A stretch of 48,758 bases of DNA from Chloroflexota bacterium (GCA_016191955.1 JACPVC010000370.1:1-48758); one strand, 5' to 3'. Shown: positions 27,145 to 35,814, counted from the first letter of the stretch. Numbers and translations: made by a program. The notes: generated from the sequence alone by a model not told the origin.

Positions 27145-28395
27145 ATGGATGTGCCCCCAGTTTCTCACCCTATATGGAGCAATATCATCACTGGCAAGGT
27201 CCGATATCAATTTGAGTTCCTGGCGACGAAATTTCTTTTGCGATATTTGTCTCTGCAGGTGAATAGGGATCCGTCGTCGCATACCATCGAGAGGTCTGCA
27301 CAGGACCTCCACGACATTTTCGTCCGCAATGCGGACCTGATTTCCGTACAGCATGACCTGATCAAAATTTTCGGCAATGACTCGGTGCAGGGATACATGT
27401 ACGACATTCTTGAGGTCAAAGCCAAAATTGCTCACGGCGAGAGGTTGCTGCTTGCCGGGGATGAAAGCTTGCTCAAATCGCTGCCAGCGGGGAATTGGAT
27501 TGGCGGGTCAATCCCATACTTTATGACCGAACAAGGCGGGTTGACTACGCGGCAAAAAATCTATGTCACTACACTGCCGGATAGCGTCCTTGACTTTTCA
27601 GTGAAAGTCTACGATGCGGCAACACTGGATAGTATTTATACCGACATGACCGGGAAGGGCTTTAGCATTATTATTATGCCGGGTTCGTCCAAAACCCACC
27701 TCGCATTCGCTTTGCGTGCTCCACAATATCCAGGCTTTGGGCATAGCCCTTTAATCGGTTGGATCGCGGGTGTTCACCTCGATAATCTGGGAAAGATCAC
27801 ACCTAAAATATTCAACGGACAGACACGGGATATGCTGGAAGATGGGGCGGTGGTCATGCATTGCCTATTGCCCTCAACTCACATTGCTGAAGTAGGCTAC
27901 CTGAATATCTTCGAGCAGGGGAACGGCGACACGATTACATTCGGGCAGGACGGCTTCAGCGCGCGTGAAGCGTATGTCAACGGTAAGCGCACCAATTTTG
28001 TAGACTACGTGACGCAGCAACAATTGGATACAAGACTTCCACTTGTGGCAGATTACTTTGGTTCGATGGTCAATGTGAGTTTCCAAAGCGTGGATACGGA
28101 AAACCAGAAGGTGCGGTTCTATGCGCCGGTCTTTGCCGGAATTCCTTATAAACACGCCCAACCTTTCAAGGATTATGCCCAACAATTCAACGAGAAGACA
28201 CCGATGCATTTGGACAAACATCCTGCTTTTTCATGCAATTGCATATTGAATTATTTGTATTCAGAATTGGAAGGGAAGCGCGTTGGGAATATTACGGGTC
28301 CCACCACGTTTGGCGAAGTGGTCTACCAATTATTGAATCAAACCATGGCGTATCTGACCATCACAGACCTGACTGAGAATCAACCGGCTCTGTGA
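27145..28395 (+). CDS. Conserved protein of the tungsten-enzyme locus (DUF6976-like C-terminal part)
   Basis: The product is 416 aa from the ATG at 27145, which follows GAGG by 5 bp; a TTG at 27061 would add 28 residues. From about residue 90 onward the protein reads AHGERLLLAGDESLLKSLP and GNWIGGSIPYFM. I recall this pattern from the uncharacterised DUF6976 family (moderate recall). A second conserved region has GFSIIIMPGSSKTHLA and IAGVHLDNLG. The first about 90 residues do not look like that family and may be an added domain. No signal peptide or helices are seen. It is the first gene before the MoaD-like and AOR genes, so a role in tungsten cofactor handling or substrate sensing is possible. 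Function unknown. Confidence 0.75.
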   Translation: MDVPPVSHPIWSNIITGKVRYQFEFLATKFLLRYLSLQVNRDPSSHTIERSAQDLHDIFVRNADLISVQHDLIKIFGNDSVQGYMYDILEVKAKIAHGERLLLAGDESLLKSLPAGNWIGGSIPYFMTEQGGLTTRQKIYVTTLPDSVLDFSVKVYDAATLDSIYTDMTGKGFSIIIMPGSSKTHLAFALRAPQYPGFGHSPLIGWIAGVHLDNLGKITPKIFNGQTRDMLEDGAVVMHCLLPSTHIAEVGYLNIFEQGNGDTITFGQDGFSAREAYVNGKRTNFVDYVTQQQLDTRLPLVADYFGSMVNVSFQSVDTENQKVRFYAPVFAGIPYKHAQPFKDYAQQFNEKTPMHLDKHPAFSCNCILNYLYSELEGKRVGNITGPTTFGEVVYQLLNQTMAYLTITDLTENQPAL

Positions 28396-28453
28396 ACGAT
28401 TGACTGCAAAGTACCCGGTAGTATTTAAACAATCTGTATGATCTTGCTCCACT

Positions 28454-28484
28454 AACTTGCCGAGCGCAGCTCGGCAAGTTTTGA
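28454..28484 (+). terminator. Terminator-like hairpin after the DUF6976-like gene
   Basis: AACTTGCCGAGC and its exact complement GCTCGGCAAGTT enclose a 3-nt loop and are followed by TTTTG. It lies 58 bp after the stop codon. The T-run is short, so termination may be partial. Confidence 0.65.
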
Positions 28485-28647
28485 TTCATTTTGTACCTTT
28501 CGCATCAATTTTCTCGATTGAATTGACCTGGCCTAAAGTACAGGTAATTCAACTGTGGTTTTGGGGGAAGTCTCTGCTTTCAGCCAGACCATTGGCTGCG
28601 TGATTACCCTATACTATTTATTAGTTAAAAATGGCACAAACAAAACG

Positions 28648-28992
28648 ATGATGATACATGTGTTTTTGTATGGTTCCTTGGCGCGATTCGGCGGAAAGCG
28701 GTACGTTGCCCAACTTGATGTCGAACTAAAACCGGATTCTGGCAAGATGGAATTGCTGGCTCAGATCGGCATTCCAAAGGAGGAGAGGGGATACCTATTC
28801 ATCAATGCTGTGCTTTGTGAGGTTCCCGGAATGGAAAGCGGTTCCAACGAACCTCTCAACGACGGGGACCATGTGGGGATTTTCTCGGTTGACCGTTTGT
28901 GGCCCTACCAATATCGAGACGGGATCCGAATGTCCGATGGACTGATGAAGGCGCTGGCAGGACGCGACGCCATGCACCATTCCTATAACTAG
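28648..28992 (+). CDS. MoaD/ThiS-fold protein lacking the C-terminal GlyGly
   Basis: The product is 114 aa from the first of two adjacent ATGs; a GTG at 28555 is in frame but adds unrelated sequence. The start MIHVFLYGSLARFGGKRYV and the centre (ELLAQIGIPKEERGYLFINAV, then LNDGDHVGIFSV) fit the beta-grasp fold. Classical sulfur carriers end in Gly-Gly; this one runs on for about 35 residues and ends HHSYN. So it is unlikely to be thiocarboxylated and may be a structural or regulatory partner of the oxidoreductase 66 bp downstream. A canonical MoaD is present separately at 31700. Confidence 0.8.
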   Translation: MMIHVFLYGSLARFGGKRYVAQLDVELKPDSGKMELLAQIGIPKEERGYLFINAVLCEVPGMESGSNEPLNDGDHVGIFSVDRLWPYQYRDGIRMSDGLMKALAGRDAMHHSYN

Positions 28993-29058
28993 ACATCCAA
29001 ACAATAAGGCAATCAAAAAAAACAATCAATCAGTTCGCAACAAAAAGGAGTAATCGCA

Positions 29059-30825
29059 ATGGCAAAAAAGATTTTGAGAATCAACATGAGCACGTTGAAA
29101 GCCTCCTATGAAAGCATGCCGGAAAAATGGGCGCGTTGGGCTGGCCGTGGTCTGACCTCGGCTATAACCTGCGACGAAGTGGATCCGTTGTGCCATCCTC
29201 TCGGACCGAACAACAAACTCGTCATCGCGCCGGGATGGGTGACCGGCACGCCCGCCGCCCCCAGCAGTGGACGCACTTCGTTTGGCGGCAAAAGCCCGCT
29301 TACCGGCGGCATCAAGGAATCCAATGCCGGTGGTTTGAGCGGACAAATGATCGCCAAACTCGGCTTAGCCGCCATCATCGTGGAAGGAACACCGGCGCAG
29401 GGGAAGTGGTATACGCTGGTGGTCAGCAAAGACGGCGTCAAGTTTGAAGACGCTGTTAATTTAGTGGGGAAGGGCATGTACGAAGTAGACGAAATCCTGT
29501 GGGAGAAATATCCCAAGACCGCCGTGATCGGCATTGGTCAAGCCGGCGAGATGAAACTTTCCAACGCGGGCATTTCAGTCAACGACCCCGAAAATAAACC
29601 GGGTCGCTATGCAGGGCGCGGCGGCATGGGTGCTGTGATGGGCGCGCGCGGTGTGAAAGCCATGGTCATCGTCGATGCGGGTGGACCTGGAGTTGGCATC
29701 GAAAACATGGACCTTTTCAAACAGGGTCGCAAGAAACTGACTGAATCCATCCAGGAACACGGTCTGACGAAAAAGGGCGGCGCATTGAACTCCTTCGGGA
29801 CCGCCGTGCTTGTCAACATCCTGAACGAGGCTGGTGGTTTGCCCACTCGCAATTTCAGCGCAGGTCAGTTCGAAGGCGCCATCAAGATCTCCGGCGAGGC
29901 AATTGCCGAAGTTTGCGAGAAACGCGGCGGGGAGGGGACGATGGGGCATGGTTGTCACCCTGGCTGTATTATCAAGTGCTCCAACATCTACCCCGATGCT
30001 GAAGGTAAAGCACTAACCTCCTGCATCGAATATGAAAGCACTTGGTCTCTGGGTGCGAATTGCGGCATCGATAACCTGGAATTTGTAGCACAGATGAATC
30101 GCGCCTGCAACGATGTCGGCGTGGATACGATTGAGGCGGGTAACGCCATTGCTGTTGCGATGGAAGGCGGGCTGCTTCCATTTGGCGATGCGGAAGGCGC
30201 GCTGAAGACCTTCGATGAAATTCGCAAGGGGACGCCGCTTGGTCGTATTCTCGGACAGGGCGTGGAAGCTACTGCCAAGGCGTTCGGCGTGAGCCGCGTG
30301 CCGGTCGTCAAGCACCAATCCATGCCCGCCTATGAGCCGCGTGCGGTCAAAGGCATCGGCGTGACGTATGCCACCACTCCCATGGGCGCGGACCACACTG
30401 CCGGTTACACCATTTGCCCGGAAATCCTTGGTGTCAGCGGCAAAGTGGACCCACTTTCCGATGAAGGCAAGGCTGAAGCATCGCTCACCTTCCAAGCCGC
30501 GACCGCTTTCATTGATAGCACAGGCTACTGCCTCTTCATCGCTTTCCCGATCCTCGACATTGCCAAGGGCTGGGAGGGCATGGCTGAATCTGTTGCGGGT
30601 GTGACCGGCATGAACGTTACCGGTGCCGATGTTGTCCCGCTGGGCAAGGAAATCCTCAAGATGGAGCGCCTCTTCAACGAGCGCGCCGGTTTCACCGCCG
30701 AGGATGACCGCCCGCCAGAGTTCATGCTCAACGAAGCTCTTCCGCCTCACAATGTGAAGTGGACGATCACGAACAGTCAACTTGACTCTGTGTTTGCCTG
30801 GGTACATGACGGGCAGCCAGCCTAA
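29059..30825 (+). CDS. Tungsten-type aldehyde:ferredoxin oxidoreductase
   Basis: The 588-aa product starts behind AAAAAGGAG. The AOR N-terminal domain binds bis-pterin tungsten cofactor (GRTSFGGKSPLTGGIKESN near residues 73-91, GRGGMGAVMGARGVKA near 190-205). The [4Fe-4S] cysteines are in GCHPGCIIKC, spaced C-x3-C-x3-C, with a distal partner in STGYCLF. GADHTAGYT is the family's pterin-binding signature. It oxidises an aldehyde to the acid and reduces ferredoxin in the cytoplasm. Tungsten rather than molybdenum is inferred from the family. The true substrate is unknown. It is the core enzyme of this locus. Confidence 0.95.
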   Translation: MAKKILRINMSTLKASYESMPEKWARWAGRGLTSAITCDEVDPLCHPLGPNNKLVIAPGWVTGTPAAPSSGRTSFGGKSPLTGGIKESNAGGLSGQMIAKLGLAAIIVEGTPAQGKWYTLVVSKDGVKFEDAVNLVGKGMYEVDEILWEKYPKTAVIGIGQAGEMKLSNAGISVNDPENKPGRYAGRGGMGAVMGARGVKAMVIVDAGGPGVGIENMDLFKQGRKKLTESIQEHGLTKKGGALNSFGTAVLVNILNEAGGLPTRNFSAGQFEGAIKISGEAIAEVCEKRGGEGTMGHGCHPGCIIKCSNIYPDAEGKALTSCIEYESTWSLGANCGIDNLEFVAQMNRACNDVGVDTIEAGNAIAVAMEGGLLPFGDAEGALKTFDEIRKGTPLGRILGQGVEATAKAFGVSRVPVVKHQSMPAYEPRAVKGIGVTYATTPMGADHTAGYTICPEILGVSGKVDPLSDEGKAEASLTFQAATAFIDSTGYCLFIAFPILDIAKGWEGMAESVAGVTGMNVTGADVVPLGKEILKMERLFNERAGFTAEDDRPPEFMLNEALPPHNVKWTITNSQLDSVFAWVHDGQPA

Positions 30826-30834
30826 TATCAAAGT

Positions 30835-30878
30835 AAGGGGACAGTCATGGCGCAAGGGCGCCATGACTGTCCCCTTTT
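30835..30878 (+). terminator. Strong hairpin with T-run after the AOR gene
   Basis: AAGGGGACAGTCATGGCGC and its inverse enclose a 4-nt loop (AAGG) and end in CCCCTTTTT. It fills the 64-bp gap to the next gene and would reduce transcription of the cofactor genes relative to AOR. The sequence also resembles dispersed GGGGACAGTC repeats. Confidence 0.8.
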
Positions 30879-30889
30879 TATGGTCTTGA

Positions 30890-31687
30890 ATGTCCACTAC
30901 CTTCAAACAAATCCTCTGGGGATACGAACTGACGTATCCTGATTCGTGGAGTCACCAAACTGTTCAGGATGCCGATGCGTTCACCGAGACGTTGGATCCG
31001 CTCACCTCGGACCTCGGAGCGGACTCTGCCCATTTGCTGGTGCGCGGCGAATGGAATTGGCAGCGCCAGCCGATCAAGCCGTTGTGGAATCGCCACATCG
31101 GAATGTTGGCAGGCATGATGGGCGCGAAGGAAATCGGCTCAGCTCCGTGGAAACTCGGTGACGCGCTTGGTCTCGAAGCGGAGATCGTCCTGCCGAAAAA
31201 AGACAATCGCCGTTTGTGGACGGGTATTCTCATGCACGACTTCCGCGTGCTGCATCTTATGGTCACACACCCAAAGGAAGTGCGCGAAGCCTTCGAGCCC
31301 CTTGCAACCAAGGTCGTTGCCAGTTTACGTTTCCTGTTTCGAATCCATGGAATTCGAGTAAGCCGTCATGGAATCCCTTTGCCGCCGGAGTATGAAGCGG
31401 TCGATCCCAGGACCATTATGAACGATATTCCCGACCCGGAAAATTGGCGGGCATATTCAGGCAAAGCCGGCATTGGAGCCTTGCAGGCATTCTATTTGCG
31501 AGAAATCCCATTCCATAATTGGGATACGGAAGAATATGTGCCTTTTCCCGGTTCATCGGAACTGGGTTTTGCGCGCCTCCAACTGCGCCGCGGTGAGACC
31601 AAAATCCTGCTCGGGCTGATGCCGTATGATGAGTCTGGCACCCTTAGTTCTTCCAGCCCGGCGAATGTCGTGTTCAAGATTGCATAA
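30890..31687 (+). CDS. Uncharacterised protein of the AOR locus
   Basis: The 265-aa product starts at the ATG at 30890. I do not recognise the family. The first half (ILWGYELTYPDSWSHQ, then GEWNWQRQPIKPLWNRHIG and MHDFRVLHLMVTHPKEV) looks like a compact alpha/beta domain with many Trp residues. The second half is acidic and has PGSSELGFARLQLRRGE. No membrane segment, signal peptide or cysteine cluster is evident. It lies between AOR and moaD and is followed after 12 bp by moaD, so a part in making or delivering the tungsten cofactor, or as an AOR partner, is suggested by position only. Confidence 0.8.
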   Translation: MSTTFKQILWGYELTYPDSWSHQTVQDADAFTETLDPLTSDLGADSAHLLVRGEWNWQRQPIKPLWNRHIGMLAGMMGAKEIGSAPWKLGDALGLEAEIVLPKKDNRRLWTGILMHDFRVLHLMVTHPKEVREAFEPLATKVVASLRFLFRIHGIRVSRHGIPLPPEYEAVDPRTIMNDIPDPENWRAYSGKAGIGALQAFYLREIPFHNWDTEEYVPFPGSSELGFARLQLRRGETKILLGLMPYDESGTLSSSSPANVVFKIA

Positions 31688-31699
31688 GAGGATATGAAT

Positions 31700-31939
31700 A
31701 TGCGCGTGACTGTGAAGCTCTTCGCTACCCTCGTTCGCTTCAAAGACGGCACGCGTGTGGGGAAGGCGTTTGAAATAGAACTACCCGAAGGTTCAAACGT
31801 GCGGAATTTGATCGATGTTCTGAATATTCCAATGGAAGAAGCGCATATCGTCTTCATCAATAATATCATCGAAGAGATTCAATCGAAGCTCAAAGACGGC
31901 GACGTGGTGGGAATGTTCCCGCCGGTAGGTGGAGGCTAA
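31700..31939 (+). CDS. moaD: Molybdopterin synthase sulfur carrier subunit (MoaD)
   Basis: The product is 79 aa from the ATG at 31700, which lies 8 bp after AAGAGG; an ATG at 31694 is too close to that site. The beta-grasp start is MRVTVKLFATLVRF. The end is MFPPVGGG, keeping the C-terminal glycines that are adenylated and thiocarboxylated. It supplies sulfur for the pterin dithiolene with MoaE (34233-34733). The stop is directly followed by the moaA ATG (TAAATG). Confidence 0.93.
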   Translation: MRVTVKLFATLVRFKDGTRVGKAFEIELPEGSNVRNLIDVLNIPMEEAHIVFINNIIEEIQSKLKDGDVVGMFPPVGGG

Positions 31940-32929
31940 ATGACTCTCATCGATCGTTTTGGGCGTCCCATCACTTATCTGCGCATTTCGGTCACCGACC
32001 GCTGCAATCTTCGTTGCGTCTACTGCCTGCCGGAAGAAGGCATCGAGTGGCTGCCGCGTGAGAATCAATTGTCAGCGGAGGAAATTGCCCGGGTTGTTGA
32101 AGCCGCTGCGCAGGGCGGAGTGAGGCGTGTGCGTCTCACCGGCGGCGAACCGCTTGTCCGCCCGGATATTGTCGAGATCGTGGCGCGTCTTGCATCCATT
32201 TCTGGAATCGAAGAAGTCAGCCTGACGACCAATGCGATGCTGTTGGAACGGCTGGCGCATCCATTGGCAGACGCTGGACTCAAGCGTGTGAATATCAGCC
32301 TCGATACGCTGGATGAGGACAAGTTCATGCGGATCACCCGCGGTGGAAGTATTCAACACCTCTGGAACGGAATCGCGGCGGCGGAGGCGGCGGGTCTTAC
32401 GCCCATCAAGCTGAATACCGTTGTCGTGAATGGGCTCAACGCTGACGAGATTCTTGAACTCGCGTTAATGACCATCGAGAACGCGTGGCATTTGCGTTTT
32501 ATCGAACTGATGCCGGTGGGCAATGCTCAAAATTGGGGTGAAGGTTTCCCGGTGCTGTCGGACCGCTATATCTCGGTACACGAGATGCAGGAATGGCTTT
32601 CAAGTTTCAGTCTCCAGCCTGAAACCGCTCCAACGGGCAATGGTCCTGCTCGCACATTCCGTATTCCCGGCGCGTTGGGAACGGTTGGATTTATTTCGCC
32701 GCTTGGCGAACATTTTTGTCAGAACTGCAACCGCCTGCGCCTCACCGCAGACGGTTGTTTAAGACCCTGTCTTTTACTGGATGGTGAGATCAATGTACGC
32801 AATGCGTTACGCGCAGGCGAGCCGATCCTTCCGTTGCTCCAAAATGCTGTGGATTCCAAACCTGAAGGTCATGAATTATTCCTACAACATTATCCCGAAT
32901 CCCGCCGCATGGCGCAAATCGGAGGATAG
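31940..32929 (+). CDS. moaA: GTP 3',8-cyclase (MoaA), radical SAM
   Basis: The 329-aa product catalyses the first step of pterin cofactor synthesis from GTP with MoaC. The radical SAM cluster cysteines are C22, C26 and C29 in CNLRCVYC. The second cluster is in CQNCNRLRLTADGCLRPC (C-x2-C-x13-C). RLTGGEPLVR marks the SAM site. The protein ends in IGG, the C-terminal Gly-Gly required for the active-site tail of MoaA. moaC is not in this window. Confidence 0.96.
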   Translation: MTLIDRFGRPITYLRISVTDRCNLRCVYCLPEEGIEWLPRENQLSAEEIARVVEAAAQGGVRRVRLTGGEPLVRPDIVEIVARLASISGIEEVSLTTNAMLLERLAHPLADAGLKRVNISLDTLDEDKFMRITRGGSIQHLWNGIAAAEAAGLTPIKLNTVVVNGLNADEILELALMTIENAWHLRFIELMPVGNAQNWGEGFPVLSDRYISVHEMQEWLSSFSLQPETAPTGNGPARTFRIPGALGTVGFISPLGEHFCQNCNRLRLTADGCLRPCLLLDGEINVRNALRAGEPILPLLQNAVDSKPEGHELFLQHYPESRRMAQIGG

Positions 32930-32941
32930 CATAACGAACCC

Positions 32942-34204
32942 ATGAATCAGAAGCACCTTATTAAAGCCCACATCGACGAACATGGACGCATGATATTTCC
33001 TCCTGAAATCGCCGCCCGATTTGGAATCAAGCCGGGTGTTGAAGTCCACCTGGACGAAGGTAATCACGAGCTGCGTTTGCTGCGGCCCGTTTCACACCTG
33101 GCAAAGATATACATTGAGGTCACCAATCTCTGCAACCTGGATTGTGTGACATGTATGCGGAACGTGTGGGGAGAACCGCCTGGCAAGATGAGCAACACAA
33201 CCTTTGAGCGCATCTTTGAAACCGTGAAGGGGATGTTGCCATTGCCGACCATCTTCTTCGGCGGATACGGTGAGCCGCTCATTCATCATAAAACGGTCGA
33301 GTGGGTCAGGCGCTTCAAGGCGTTGGGGTGCCGCGTCGAGTTAATCACCAATGGGCTGCTGCTTACCGAGAAACGCTCGTTTGAATTCATCCGTGCCGGG
33401 TTGGATGTGCTGTGGGTTTCGCTGGATGGCTCTTCGCCCGAAAGCTACGCGGAAGTACGCCTGGGTTCGTCGCTTCCGAAGGTGGTCGAGAACCTGAAGA
33501 CCTTGCGCCGAATCCGTTACAAAGCCACCGACATCGATAACACCAAGCCAAATCTCGGCATTGCCTTCGTTGCCATGAAGAGCAATATTGCCGAATTGCC
33601 CGATGTTCTGCGGCTGGGAATCAGCCTGGGCGCGAAACAATTTTCGATCAGCAACGTTTTAGCGCATACATCTGAACTGCACGAAGAGACTCTTTACAAA
33701 CGAACGATCTTCAACACCGGTACACGCTTGAGCACTTCCCTTCCGCTCGTCAACCTGCCGCGTATGGATTGGAACGAACAGACAAAAGACGTGCTCGCGG
33801 AAATTTTCGCGCGCAAATACCGTTTTGAGCAAGCCGGCTATGAATGCAACCGTGCCGTGGATAGCTGTCCGTTCATCGAGCAGGGCAGCACTGCCATTCG
33901 CTGGGATGGAAGCGTTCATCCATGCCTGCCGCTTTTGCACACCAATCAGGATTACTTTGGAAAACGCCTGCGCCGGGCGCGGGCGCATATTCTTGGCAAC
34001 GTGCTTGAAAAGAATTTGCTTGAGATTTGGAACGATAAAAATTATGCGGGCTTGCGCGACCGTATTCAAAGCTTCGACTTCTCGCCCTGCACTTTCTGTA
34101 GCGGCTGCGAGCTTTCCACAGATAACCAGGAAGATTGTCTGGGGAATATGGACCTCGCCTGTGGCGGCTGTCTGTGGGCACAAGGCGTAATTCGCTGTCC
34201 TTGA
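32942..34204 (+). CDS. Radical SAM protein, probable tungsten cofactor oxidoreductase maturase, with AbrB-like N-terminus
   Basis: The product is 420 aa. Residues 6-50 (AHIDEHGRMIFPPEIAARFG, then PGVEVHLDE) resemble the AbrB/MazE swapped-hairpin fold. The radical SAM core begins at IYIEVTNLCNLDCVTC with C64, C68 and C71; FFGGYGEPL is the SAM-contact motif. The C-terminus is rich in cysteines (CTFCSGCELS, DLACGGCLWAQG), consistent with one or two extra Fe-S clusters of the SPASM/twitch kind. Proteins of this type next to tungsten oxidoreductases are annotated as cofactor maturases. It is 12 bp after moaA. The chemistry it performs is not known from sequence. Confidence 0.88.
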   Translation: MNQKHLIKAHIDEHGRMIFPPEIAARFGIKPGVEVHLDEGNHELRLLRPVSHLAKIYIEVTNLCNLDCVTCMRNVWGEPPGKMSNTTFERIFETVKGMLPLPTIFFGGYGEPLIHHKTVEWVRRFKALGCRVELITNGLLLTEKRSFEFIRAGLDVLWVSLDGSSPESYAEVRLGSSLPKVVENLKTLRRIRYKATDIDNTKPNLGIAFVAMKSNIAELPDVLRLGISLGAKQFSISNVLAHTSELHEETLYKRTIFNTGTRLSTSLPLVNLPRMDWNEQTKDVLAEIFARKYRFEQAGYECNRAVDSCPFIEQGSTAIRWDGSVHPCLPLLHTNQDYFGKRLRRARAHILGNVLEKNLLEIWNDKNYAGLRDRIQSFDFSPCTFCSGCELSTDNQEDCLGNMDLACGGCLWAQGVIRCP

Positions 34205-34232
34205 GTTGTTTCCGGCAGCCTCTGGAGTCTGG

Positions 34233-34733
34233 ATGAGCAATATACAAACCATTACCATAATCACCGAAGACAAACTTGACTTGAATGATTTACTTAAACG
34301 GATCGCGTTGCCCTCCGACGGCGCGGTTGCCATGTTCACCGGAATGGTGCGCGGCATCACCACCCGTGACAATGCGCACGAAACGGACTACCTCGAATTT
34401 GAAGCCTACAAACCAATGGCTGAAGCAAAGATGAAGGAAATCGCCGATGAAATCCGCGCGCGCTGGAACACCGTCGCAGGGATCGCCATCGTCCAGCGCA
34501 TTGGCAGGTTATATCCCTGCACGCCGGTTGTATTGATCGCCTGCGTGTCGTCGCATCGTGACACGGGAGTCTTCGACGCGGCTCGCTATGGTATTGACCG
34601 GCTCAAGCAAATCGTCCCGGTTTGGAAAAAGGAAGTCGGTCCGACCGGTAAGGTGTGGGTGGAAGGGGACCATATTCCCGAAGCGCCGAACGGACCTGTC
34701 GTCAGTTACACAACCTCGCAGGATATTCCATAA
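34233..34733 (+). CDS. moaE: Molybdopterin synthase catalytic subunit (MoaE)
   Basis: The 166-aa product starts at the ATG at 34233, 5 bp after GGAG. Family marks are GAVAMFTGMVRG (residues 29-40), YLEFEAYKPMAE, VQRIGRLYP, VLIACVSSHRD and the catalytic lysine region VPVWKKEVGP. With MoaD it converts the cyclic pterin precursor into molybdopterin. It closes the cofactor gene run before the hydrogenase subunits. Confidence 0.95.
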   Translation: MSNIQTITIITEDKLDLNDLLKRIALPSDGAVAMFTGMVRGITTRDNAHETDYLEFEAYKPMAEAKMKEIADEIRARWNTVAGIAIVQRIGRLYPCTPVVLIACVSSHRDTGVFDAARYGIDRLKQIVPVWKKEVGPTGKVWVEGDHIPEAPNGPVVSYTTSQDIP

Positions 34734-34947
34734 CCTAGTATCGAAACACGGTGAGAATGTAGGGCAATTTGCTAAATTGCCCGGCAAGATGGCATCTTGC
34801 CCAACATTTTTACAAGTTGTTGCGGTAGTTTCTACTTTTATGCGCCAAGCTATTCAGGACGAATGTGCTCTTTTTATTGTGAAAAAAATCACATATTGAA
34901 TTATAGAGATGACGATATGCTCACTATCTGGATGGAGATGACTTAAT
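34734..34947. other. Gap between moaE and the hydrogenase operon
   Basis: These 214 bp hold no gene. GGGCAATTTGCTAAATTGCCC (34762-34782) and GGCAAGATGGCATCTTGCC (34783-34801) form two adjacent hairpins of the dispersed-repeat type. The promoter of the hydrogenase operon may lie in the AT-rich segment 34806-34940. Confidence 0.6.
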
Positions 34948-35505
34948 ATGATCGAAAATTTCTACTATTTGTTTCTAAGCCTCGTCGCAGGATTCTGCGC
35001 GTACCGTGCCATGATTTCCAAGCAACTTTTGCCTTCGGCGTTGTATCTGGCATGTGTTAGCGCATTGGTGAGTGTGATGCTGTACATGCTTGGCGCGCAT
35101 GAAGTCGCAGTGATCGAATTAAGCGTCGGCGCGGGGCTGGTCACCGTTTTGCTGGTGTATGCGCTGAGCGTGATTGGCGACGATACCTATGACCCAACAT
35201 CGATTATTCCCAAGCCGTTGGCGTTCCTGTTGGTTGCCGCTACCGCGCTGCTCGTTGGATGGATGGCATATCCATTGGTGAGTCAGCCAGCGGCAAACGG
35301 CGAAGTGTTGCTTGCCAACGTGTTGTGGAAGCAGCGCGCCCTCGACGTTTGGGTTCAGGTGGCGTTGATCTTCTCGGGCGTGATGGGCGTGCTCGGATTG
35401 CTTTCAGAAAAAACCCACCCACAGGAAATTCATCCACACGAGACTCAAGCCGCGGCGGAGGGTGAAGCGATTGCGGTTCAAATCGAACGGGAGATTCACG
35501 TATGA
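34948..35505 (+). CDS. NuoJ/MbhD-like membrane subunit of group 4 hydrogenase
   Basis: The 185-aa product has five hydrophobic segments and a charged C-terminal tail (KTHPQEIHPHE onward). The key helix AHEVAVIELSVGAGLVTVLLVYAL resembles the Asp/Glu-x-Val-Gly-Ala-Gly-Leu motif of MbhD and NuoJ, which forms part of the ion channel next to NuoK. It is the first gene of the hydrogenase cluster and its stop overlaps the next start by 4 bp (ATGA). NuoJ versus MbhD naming cannot be settled by eye. Confidence 0.82.
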   Translation: MIENFYYLFLSLVAGFCAYRAMISKQLLPSALYLACVSALVSVMLYMLGAHEVAVIELSVGAGLVTVLLVYALSVIGDDTYDPTSIIPKPLAFLLVAATALLVGWMAYPLVSQPAANGEVLLANVLWKQRALDVWVQVALIFSGVMGVLGLLSEKTHPQEIHPHETQAAAEGEAIAVQIEREIHV

Positions 35506-35813
35506 CTCTTAATCCCTTGAACATTATTCTATTTGGGGTCGTGCTGTTGCTGGCGGTCGGTTTTTATGGTTTGCTCATCACGCGCAACCTGATCAAGATT
35601 GTGCTCGTGCTGCAGATCCTCGTCAAAGCCGTGGTGCTGGCGCTTGTGCTGGCGGGCAAAGCCAGCGGCAACCTGGGTCTGGGTCAAAGCATCGCCGCGA
35701 CCGTGATCGTGGCAGATACGATTGTGGCTGTCGTTGCGCTGGCGTTGGCGGTGCAAGTGCGCAGGCGCGCGGGCACGCTCGACATCGCCAGAATTTCAAC
35801 GTTACAAGGTTAA
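35502..35813 (+). CDS. NuoK/MrpC-like membrane subunit of group 4 hydrogenase
   Basis: The 103-aa product has three transmembrane helices, as in NuoK (about 100 aa) and MrpC/MnhC. NLIKIVLVLQILVKAVVLAL is the central helix, and SIAATVIVADTIVAVVALAL the third. The third-helix aspartate (VAD) is the place where Mrp-type subunits usually have a conserved acidic residue. It lies between the NuoJ-like and NuoL-like genes and is 1 bp before the latter. Confidence 0.88.
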   Translation: MTLNPLNIILFGVVLLLAVGFYGLLITRNLIKIVLVLQILVKAVVLALVLAGKASGNLGLGQSIAATVIVADTIVAVVALALAVQVRRRAGTLDIARISTLQG

Positions 35814-35814
35814 C

